This document shows positions 26,928 through 33,028 of a stretch of DNA of 33,028 bases, in pieces. Every line of letters starts with the position of its first letter. The stretch's first letter is position 1. A program made the translations under genes and the position numbers. Location of the stretch: NCBI GenBank assembly GCA_938003955.1, contig CALKXE010000246.1:1-33028 (forward strand), given 5' to 3'. Source of the DNA: an uncultured Saprospiraceae bacterium (GTDB taxonomy: Bacteria > Bacteroidota > Bacteroidia > Chitinophagales > Saprospiraceae). The notes beneath the pieces were generated by a model. It was given only the letters and a program-made list of their open reading frames with translations. It had not been told where the DNA came from and did no database searches.

Positions 26928-27033
26928 TTTCCTATACACCACATTTTCAAGCACATACAATCATTCTAGAAAACTAAATGAAAATAATTTTAAAATTTAT
27001 AGGCCTCACCCTTTTTGGTGTCAAGTAATGTAC

Positions 27034-27041
27034 TATTTTTG
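27034..27041 (+). promoter_or_regulatory. -7 box (TATTTTTG) for tRNA-His
   Basis: TATTTTTG fits TAnnTTTG and lies 22 bases before the tRNA. A TTG at 27015-27017 is nearby but at 16-base rather than 19-base spacing. Confidence 0.5.
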
Positions 27042-27062
27042 CAATCGATTTTAAATAATCAT

Positions 27063-27137
27063 GGTGATTGTAGCTCAGTTGGTTAGAGCACCGGTTTGTG
27101 GTTCCGGGGGCCGTGGGTTCGAATCCCATCTTTCACC
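27063..27137 (+). tRNA. tRNA-His (anticodon GTG)
   Basis: D arm (GCTC...GAGC), anticodon loop TTGTGGT with GTG at 27098-27100, five-base variable loop, and T arm GTGGG-TTCGAAT-CCCAT are all present. G27063 opposite C27137 gives the extra G-1:C73 pair that is the identity element of tRNA-His. The acceptor arms GTGATTG and CTTTCAC leave two adjacent T-T mismatches, and the last anticodon-stem pair (27095/27103) is also T-T. CCA is not encoded. It is still the only good candidate for a tRNA here and probably functional; the mismatches are reported as a finding. Confidence 0.9.
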
Positions 27138-27138
27138 C

Positions 27139-27177
27139 AACAAAGGGATTTCGTTTAATTACGAAGTCCCTTTTGTT
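27139..27177 (+). terminator. intrinsic terminator after tRNA-His
   Basis: AACAAAGGGATTTCGT and ACGAAGTCCCTTTTGTT form a long, slightly imperfect stem with a six-base loop, beginning directly after the tRNA and ending in TTTTGTTATTTT. The rest of the spacer to 27356 holds no gene I can see. Confidence 0.8.
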
Positions 27178-27356
27178 ATTTTAATAGTCTAATCCCTTTC
27201 TATCTACCCTATTTCAAATTTGAATCCAATACATAGTTATAGTCGACTACTCATCTCCCAAACCTTAAGCTTGTAAATAACGACCTAAGATAACATAACA
27301 TTAATTACAGACGTTTGAATAAGATAACACTTAGAACAACTAACTAAAACTATATA

Positions 27357-29741
27357 ATGAGGACTAACAAACCCATTCATTTACTACTATTCCTATTGTT
27401 CTCAATTACAATATCGGCACAAACACATACCATCTCAGGTTATATGGAAGATGCAGCAACCGGTGAAAAACTCATTGGTGCCAATGTCATCGATTTAATA
27501 TCTGGAGATGGTACAGTCACAAATACATATGGCTTCTTTTCATTAACGATGCCTGCGGGGAATGTAGAACTCGCACTAACATATATTGGATTCCAACCAG
27601 GATTGATTCAGATGGATCTTCAGAAAGATACGTTAATGGATATTGCGCTGCAATCGAGTGTAGAAATGGATGAAGTTGTCATAACAGCAAAACAAGCGGA
27701 GCGGATAGAAGAAAGATCACAAATGAGTACTATTGAGGTGCCCATTGCTCAAATTAAGAAGATCCCAGCATTATTAGGTGAAGTCGATGTTCTGAAAGCG
27801 CTCCAACTTTTGCCAGGTGTACAATCCGGAGGTGAAGGGCAAAGTGGTCTCTATGTCAGAGGAGGTAGCCCGGATCAAAACTTGATACTTCTTGATGGAG
27901 TTCCAGTATATAATGCATCTCATTTATTTGGATTCTTTTCTGTTTTTAATGCAGATGCGATCAAAGATGTAAAACTGATTAAGGGTGGATTCCCAGCAAG
28001 ATATGGAGGAAGACTGTCTTCTGTATTGGAAATCAATATGAAAGAAGGTAACACTCAGGAATTTCATGGATCAGCGAGCATTGGCTTGGTCGCATCTAAA
28101 CTCACATTAGAAGGACCAATCATCAAAGACAAGACGTCATTCATTGTGTCAGGAAGAAGGACTTACATTGATGTATTAGCAAGGCCATTCATCAAGAAAT
28201 CATTTGAGAATAATGGTAATGAAGGAGGCACAGGATATTTTTTCTACGATCTTAATGCAAAAGTAAATCACAAATTTTCTGATAAAGACAGACTCTATCT
28301 TAGCTTCTATGGTGGAAAAGATAAATTCTACTTTAACGAAAGAGAGAAAGAGAATGTAATTCAAGATTACTATGACAACAGGTTTGGTTGGGGGAATGTA
28401 ACTGCAGCATTGAGGTGGAACCATGTCTGGAGTCCCAAGCTATTCTCTAACACAACTACAACTTTTAGTAGATACAATCTTGACTTTGGTGCTGAATATG
28501 GTACTGTCGACACAGAAAATGATTTAGAGGATAGGATATCATTGGGTTATGTATCAGGGATAGATGACATTGCAGCTAAGATCGATTTTGATTACCTACC
28601 CTCTCCAGAGCACTATATCAAATTTGGAATTAGTGGTATTCATCATAATTTCAAACCTGGGATATTTGATCTTGAGCAATTAGATGAATCTACTGATTAT
28701 AGTTTCAAAACTCAAGTTGGACAACAAGACATACCCGCCCAAGAAATAGCAGCATATATAGAAGATGACCTAGAAATCACGGACGAACTGAAAGTAAACA
28801 TCGGTCTTCATACATCTTCATTCTTTGTCAAAGGAGAAGGATATCACTCACTGCAACCACGACTAGGGGCTAGATATTTACTACCTAATCAGTATTCATT
28901 GAAAGGATCATTCTCTACCATGAGACAATATATTCAGCTACTGGCTTTTGAGGGCATAGGATTACCTACAGATCTCTGGTTACCGACTACAGATAAAGTA
29001 AAACCTCAAGATGCATGGCAAGTCGCACTAGGAGCTGCCAAGTCAATAGGAAACGATTATGAAGTAAGTGCCGAGGCATACTATAAAAGCATGAGTAATC
29101 TAATCTCATATAAAGATGGTGAAGGACTATTCAACACAAATGACTGGCAAGATAGGATCACTCAAGGGGATGGCAAATCATACGGTCTAGAGTTATTTCT
29201 ACAGAAAAAAACGGGCAGGCTTTCTGGATGGGTTGGTTATACCCTCGCCTGGTCTACCAGACAATTCGACGATCTGAATTTCGGAAAAGAGTTTGATTAT
29301 AAATATGATAGAAGACATGACTTCTCTATCGTAGCTAATTATGAAATCAAAGAAAACATCAACATATCAAGTTCATGGGTATATGGAACTGGGAATGCAG
29401 TATCACTATCCGAGAGTCAATTCCAAGGAGCTTATGGAAACAACGGTCAAAATGGATTTAATTATGAAGGCAGTAATTTTACTGACAGAAACAATTACAG
29501 AATGAGGTCTTACCACAGACTTGATGTAGGCATAAATTTCGTAAAGAAACGTGATAAATATGAGCGTACTTGGTCGGTTGGAGCTTACAATACATATTCT
29601 CGTCAAAATCCGTTTTACATCTACAGAAGTACAGAATACGAGGAGAATCCTGAAACTGGTGTATTTGAACCAAAATCAGTTCTTAAACAAGCTAGTTTAT
29701 TTCCTATTATTCCATATGTCACCTATGCAATAGACTTTTAA
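27357..29741 (+). CDS. TonB-dependent receptor without STN domain
   Basis: 794 residues. Signal peptide 1-22 (MRTNKPIHLL to ITISAQ). A carboxypeptidase-regulatory-like domain (about 24-105) has GEKLIGANVIDLISGDG and LTYIGFQPG. The plug (about 120-240) contains LYVRGGSPDQNLILLDGVPV and GGFPARYGGRLSSVLE. The barrel ends in FPIIPYVTYAIDF with the terminal Phe expected for BamA recognition. It shares architecture and plug sequence with the receptor at 21395, but lacks the STN domain, and no sigma or anti-sigma gene is adjacent, so it is not expected to use surface signalling. It is followed by a DUF4249 lipoprotein after 31 bases. The ligand is unknown. Confidence 0.93.
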   Translation: MRTNKPIHLLLFLLFSITISAQTHTISGYMEDAATGEKLIGANVIDLISGDGTVTNTYGFFSLTMPAGNVELALTYIGFQPGLIQMDLQKDTLMDIALQSSVEMDEVVITAKQAERIEERSQMSTIEVPIAQIKKIPALLGEVDVLKALQLLPGVQSGGEGQSGLYVRGGSPDQNLILLDGVPVYNASHLFGFFSVFNADAIKDVKLIKGGFPARYGGRLSSVLEINMKEGNTQEFHGSASIGLVASKLTLEGPIIKDKTSFIVSGRRTYIDVLARPFIKKSFENNGNEGGTGYFFYDLNAKVNHKFSDKDRLYLSFYGGKDKFYFNEREKENVIQDYYDNRFGWGNVTAALRWNHVWSPKLFSNTTTTFSRYNLDFGAEYGTVDTENDLEDRISLGYVSGIDDIAAKIDFDYLPSPEHYIKFGISGIHHNFKPGIFDLEQLDESTDYSFKTQVGQQDIPAQEIAAYIEDDLEITDELKVNIGLHTSSFFVKGEGYHSLQPRLGARYLLPNQYSLKGSFSTMRQYIQLLAFEGIGLPTDLWLPTTDKVKPQDAWQVALGAAKSIGNDYEVSAEAYYKSMSNLISYKDGEGLFNTNDWQDRITQGDGKSYGLELFLQKKTGRLSGWVGYTLAWSTRQFDDLNFGKEFDYKYDRRHDFSIVANYEIKENINISSSWVYGTGNAVSLSESQFQGAYGNNGQNGFNYEGSNFTDRNNYRMRSYHRLDVGINFVKKRDKYERTWSVGAYNTYSRQNPFYIYRSTEYEENPETGVFEPKSVLKQASLFPIIPYVTYAIDF

Positions 29742-29772
29742 CCAACTTACTCCACAAATTAATATATCTATT

Positions 29773-30660
29773 ATGAAATATACTTTTCTAATCCTATTTT
29801 GCTTTCTACTATTTTCTTGTGAAGATTTTTTTGAAACAACACTGGAGCTTGAAGAACCAGAATTTACTGAACAGTTGGTAGTAAACTGTATAATTAACAA
29901 CCTAAATTTAGATCAATCTTATGCATTAGTGTCTAAAACAATAGGCCTAAACGATAACCCTATAAATAGTTATGTGTCGGACGCTAACGTTAACATAATA
30001 TACCCTAATGGAATTACGTATAACCTAAAACATGTTGATATTTCTAATGGATCTAACAGTTCCATCCCGTTTAACTACCAAGGTCAACTACCAGATTTAC
30101 AACCAAATGAAGAATATAAAATAGAAGTTACTCAAAGCGAAAAAACTGTAACATCTACAGTAAAAATGCCACCAAACAACAAGCTTATATCGGCTCTTTA
30201 TTTAGAAAATGGTGGCCTCGATAACGATGGTAATGATGTAAGTGCCATAGATATACTTATTGATGATTCGCCAGATGAGGTTAATTATTACAAAATAGCA
30301 GCAATAAAAGAACTGAACGTCTATGATCAACCCCTTTACCTTTCGAGTAACAATGCTTTCGCAATTCAATCGACTACATATTCAGATATCCTAATAAATG
30401 ATGATCAATTCAATGGGCAGCAATTTAAATTGCGCCTACTTTTCCATGATTTCGACAACGAAGAGTTAGGCGTTCAAGAATACAAAGTTATAATGAAAAG
30501 TATTTCTAAAGAACAATATGATCATGATAGGATTCTTTCTAGATATTTTGACAATATAGAAAACCCATTCGCTTCTCCAGTACAGATATCGTCTAATATA
30601 GAAGGAGGACTTGGACTTTTTGCACTAGAAAACATTACGATATACGATGTTGAAGAGTAG
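29773..30660 (+). CDS. DUF4249-type lipoprotein paired with the second TonB receptor
   Basis: 295 residues with a short lipoprotein signal and Cys16 (FLLFSCEDF). The mature part opens with an acidic stretch and then the DUF4249-like strand pattern EQLVVNCIINNLNLDQSY, VNIIYPNGITYNLK and YKIEVTQSEKTVTSTVKMP. The second half includes QFKLRLLFHDFDNEELG and EQYDHDRILSRYFDN, the Tyr-rich helix found late in the family. It begins 31 bases after the receptor stop, the tight spacing typical of a translational pair. It is similar in plan, though not obviously in detailed sequence, to the lipoprotein at 20289. It is probably an outer-membrane partner that helps capture ligand for the receptor; the ligand is unknown. 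Confidence 0.82.
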   Translation: MKYTFLILFCFLLFSCEDFFETTLELEEPEFTEQLVVNCIINNLNLDQSYALVSKTIGLNDNPINSYVSDANVNIIYPNGITYNLKHVDISNGSNSSIPFNYQGQLPDLQPNEEYKIEVTQSEKTVTSTVKMPPNNKLISALYLENGGLDNDGNDVSAIDILIDDSPDEVNYYKIAAIKELNVYDQPLYLSSNNAFAIQSTTYSDILINDDQFNGQQFKLRLLFHDFDNEELGVQEYKVIMKSISKEQYDHDRILSRYFDNIENPFASPVQISSNIEGGLGLFALENITIYDVEE

Positions 30661-30828
30661 TTTTTTAAATTGTTGGATTTGTGGATTTGTTTTTTGATAT
30701 TGACATTTTCAGATATTCTATGTTTAAATTATAGGCATGTCTCATGCAATTTAAATCTCAATGTCTCGAATTCTCGATCTCTCTTTGTCATTTTCTCATT
30801 TATAAAAATTGTTTTCTACTTTCGTTCC

Positions 30829-31398
30829 ATGAAAAAACATCTAACTGTCTATTGTGGATCAAGTAGTGGATCCAACGCTGTCTACACAGCTCAAAGTAAA
30901 TTACTTGCCAAGGAAATGGTCGCCAACGATTACCACCTTATGTACGGTGCTGGTAATGTAGGTCTGATGGGTGTAATTGCAGATGAAGTAATGCTTCTTG
31001 GAGGAGAAGCGGTAGGAGTAATCCCACAACATCTCATGGACAGAGAAGTCGGTCATAAGGGACTGACTGAACTTATCGTCACTCAGACTATGCATGAGCG
31101 GAAGATGATCATGGCTAAGCGCACAAATGGCTTCATAGCGATGCCAGGAGGGATCGGTACATTAGAGGAGATAATAGAGGTCATGACATGGTCGCAACTC
31201 GATTTACATCCTTACCCAGTTTGTTTCTACAATGTAAATGGATACTACACTAAGCTTTTTGATTTCATGAAGCATATGGTCGAGGAAGGTTTTCTCAAAC
31301 AATTCCATGTAGACAATTTGATACTAGAATCTGATCCTGTAAAACTCATAGAAAGAATCAAAAGCTACGAGCCAAAGAATGTAACCAAATGGCTATAG
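30829..31398 (+). CDS. LOG-family protein (TIGR00730; lysine decarboxylase-like Rossmann fold)
   Basis: 189 residues from ATG 30829, the usual family length. An in-frame start at 30670 would add 53 hydrophobic residues encoded by AT-rich leader and is rejected. The N-terminus LTVYCGSSSGSN binds the phosphate end. MHERKMIM (89-96) and PGGIGTLEE (106-114) are the catalytic and substrate signatures (R..K and PGGxGTxxE). Characterised members hydrolyse nucleoside 5'-monophosphates to free base and ribose 5-phosphate, for example cytokinin activation; the older 'lysine decarboxylase' name is considered wrong. The protein is cytoplasmic. A near-consensus -7 box (TACTTTCG, 30817-30824) sits just before the start. 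Orientation is shared with its neighbours, but the 168-base gap suggests a separate transcript. Confidence 0.92.
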   Translation: MKKHLTVYCGSSSGSNAVYTAQSKLLAKEMVANDYHLMYGAGNVGLMGVIADEVMLLGGEAVGVIPQHLMDREVGHKGLTELIVTQTMHERKMIMAKRTNGFIAMPGGIGTLEEIIEVMTWSQLDLHPYPVCFYNVNGYYTKLFDFMKHMVEEGFLKQFHVDNLILESDPVKLIERIKSYEPKNVTKWL

Positions 31399-31525
31399 AT
31401 AAAGCCTCTTAGTGCTTTCTACTTACTTCTACTATTTTCATATCTAGGGAATACCCTAAGCGCTTGCCATATTGAATCACTTACCTTAGCACATGTACTT
31501 TTTAATATCTAGAAATGAAGGAATT

Positions 31526-33028
31526 ATGAAAATAGGAATGAAAATTATAGGATTAATAATGTTCGTATTCCCTTTTGCTATATCTGCACAAGACCTATCA
31601 GAAGGTTTGATCATTAATGACATGTCTCTTCATCCTATGCAGGCTATAGACAAGCCCTCATATCTGAATACGATAACGGACCCTTCTTTTGGGACTACGA
31701 TCAGAAGGATAACAAATGCAGCTCAAGGTGAGGTTATCGTCCCTATGTACAGTACTGTGCAAGCATGGAATTCGGATGAATCTATGATGATATTATACAA
31801 TCAATCTAAAGGGTCTCACGAATTATTAGATGGAAAAAATTATCAATTCCTTAGATACTTGAACGATGTATCTCCAGCAGATCTCGAACAGATATTTTGG
31901 GACTTCAATGACCCAGATATATTCTATTATCCAGAAAACTCAACCACTGACTTCATTCGTTATACTGTCAGTACTCAGGAAAAAGAAACACTCGTCAATA
32001 TTAAAGATGTCTCGAATTGCAGTGGAGGAATAAGTATGGGAAACGATATTCAAATGATGTCTTGGGATTCAGATGTTTTCACTTTCCGATGCAACAATGA
32101 AGCAGCATATGCCTATCGAATATCAACAGGAGAACTAACACCTTTTGATATCGACAACATTGGCTTTACAGCTACATCTGTCGCGCCAAGTGGAAACGTG
32201 TATTATCATAGAAGCAGTATTTATAATAGCCAAGGAAATAGCCTGGCAGAGTTGAATGAAAGCTCTACAGAACATTCTTGTATCGGTCAGTTGTCGAATG
32301 GTAATGATGCACATTTTGCCATCGCATTTGCTCAAGGTCCTCAAGGAGGATGTATTGGGGATATAATAGCTCATGACTTAACAACAGGCATGTGTTATCC
32401 AATAATAAGCCAGAGTCAGGGATATGACTACCCACAATCAGGAACTCATATATCAGCCTTAGCCCACAAGAATACTGAAGGTGGCTGGGTAGCTGCGTCA
32501 ATGGTTGGATATGATCAAGATGGCCAGGAACTACTAGATCAGGAATTAGTAATCGTCAAGGCAGAAGAGGGAAATATAAAGGTTTGCAGAATAGGACACC
32601 ATAGAAGTGATGAGGACCAATATGACTATTGGGGAGAACCGCATGCCGTAATAAGCCCTACCGGAACTAGAGTTCTATTTGCTTCTGATTGGAGTGGTGC
32701 AGAAGATGGATTATCAGTGGATTCTTATGTTGTGGAGTTACCGGCTTTCACCTCAATCACCTCATCAATAGAAAAACAAGATGATCCAGAAAAATACCGA
32801 TTATACCCTAATCCAACAAACGATTTATCTATCATAGATTTTGATAATTTAGATCGTCAAAATATGATTATTAAGATCTTTAATACAAAGGGGGCTGTTG
32901 TGCTTTCTGATAACATTAATAGCAATCAATATCAACTTAATCTTGAAAATGCCGCGGCAGGTCTTTATTACTTCAGCATTACGAATTCTAAAGGGGATAG
33001 TATTAGCGGGAGATTTATACGGAGTTGA
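31526..33028 (+). CDS. secreted beta-propeller-like protein with T9SS sorting domain
   Basis: 500 residues from ATG 31526, preceded by AAGGAATT. The frame also has ATG 31493, but the signal peptide (MKIGMKIIGLIMFVFPFAISAQ) starts here. The body (about 25-410) has repeating strands of the TolB/WD40-like propeller sort: YSTVQAWNSDESMMILYNQ, then QIFWDFNDPDIFYYPE, then GEPHAVISPTGTRVLFASDW. The pattern 'write, compare, then read back as a state' resembles oligogalacturonide-lyase-like or protein-scaffold propellers, but no catalytic residues are assigned. Several cysteines may form disulfides. The C-terminal 80 residues carry YRLYPNPTNDL, a T9SS type A sorting domain, so the protein is exported across the outer membrane. 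The stop codon coincides with the end of the window. Function is unknown. Confidence 0.85.
   Translation: MKIGMKIIGLIMFVFPFAISAQDLSEGLIINDMSLHPMQAIDKPSYLNTITDPSFGTTIRRITNAAQGEVIVPMYSTVQAWNSDESMMILYNQSKGSHELLDGKNYQFLRYLNDVSPADLEQIFWDFNDPDIFYYPENSTTDFIRYTVSTQEKETLVNIKDVSNCSGGISMGNDIQMMSWDSDVFTFRCNNEAAYAYRISTGELTPFDIDNIGFTATSVAPSGNVYYHRSSIYNSQGNSLAELNESSTEHSCIGQLSNGNDAHFAIAFAQGPQGGCIGDIIAHDLTTGMCYPIISQSQGYDYPQSGTHISALAHKNTEGGWVAASMVGYDQDGQELLDQELVIVKAEEGNIKVCRIGHHRSDEDQYDYWGEPHAVISPTGTRVLFASDWSGAEDGLSVDSYVVELPAFTSITSSIEKQDDPEKYRLYPNPTNDLSIIDFDNLDRQNMIIKIFNTKGAVVLSDNINSNQYQLNLENAAAGLYYFSITNSKGDSISGRFIRS

Noticed and set aside
30670..30828. Extended start for the LOG-family gene at 30670
   Set aside because: The added 53 residues are hydrophobic, AT-derived leader not seen in the family; the conserved N-terminus starts at 30829.
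31445..31458. Small hairpin TAGGG-AATA-CCCTA before the last gene
   Set aside because: Five pairs only, without a T tract; too weak to call.

Overview
The window looks like chromosome from a free-living Bacteroidota bacterium, plausibly a marine Saprospiria or Cytophagia relative. The evidence is an AT-rich sequence, five large secreted proteins ending in type IX secretion (T9SS) type A sorting domains, a FecI/FecR/TonB-receptor signalling operon, two DUF4249 lipoproteins, and several promoters of the Bacteroidota form TAnnTTTG. The taxon below phylum is inference.

Layout. 1-3561 (+): the tail of a rhodanese protein, then a cytochrome c maturation pair, CcmE of the cysteine (CxxxY) type and a long CcmF. 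3653-4519 (+): an unrecognised exported protein. 4535-14035 (-): four co-directional genes for T9SS cargo: a GH5 glycosidase with two CBM6-like modules, a five-haem cytochrome c, a PQQ-type sugar dehydrogenase, and a VCBS/FG-GAP plus ASPIC/UnbV protein. A decayed fragment of a second VCBS gene lies just upstream of the dehydrogenase and makes its reading frame look too long. 14414-15430 (+): a TonB-like energy transducer. 15735-17560 (-): small transaldolase, SRP RNA with its own promoter and terminator, and an alpha/beta hydrolase. 17769-19882 (+): a DEAD-box helicase with a DbpA-type RNA-binding tail and a cold-shock-domain protein. 19883-20288: convergent spacer with a terminator and two neighbouring microsatellites. 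20289-25874 (-): sigma factor, FecR anti-sigma, TonB receptor with STN domain, DUF4249 lipoprotein. 26085-26870 (+): lipoprotein. 27063-27137 (+): tRNA-His. 27357-30660 (+): a second TonB receptor/DUF4249 pair, without STN or sigma/anti-sigma genes. 30829-31398 (+): LOG-family protein. 31526-33028 (+): a secreted beta-propeller-like T9SS protein.

How the genes may work together. The most interesting possibility is a cell-surface oxidation chain. The GH5/CBM6 enzyme would release sugars from a beta-glucan. The PQQ-type dehydrogenase would oxidise them. The five-haem cytochrome, also tagged for the surface, would take the electrons. CcmE and CcmF, encoded next door, belong to the machinery that attaches haem to such cytochromes. 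Gene content, orientation, cofactor residues and sorting domains are read from the sequence; the pathway linking them is inference. The second theme is nutrient uptake: a TonB-like transducer and two receptor/DUF4249 pairs, one of them under cell-surface signalling control.
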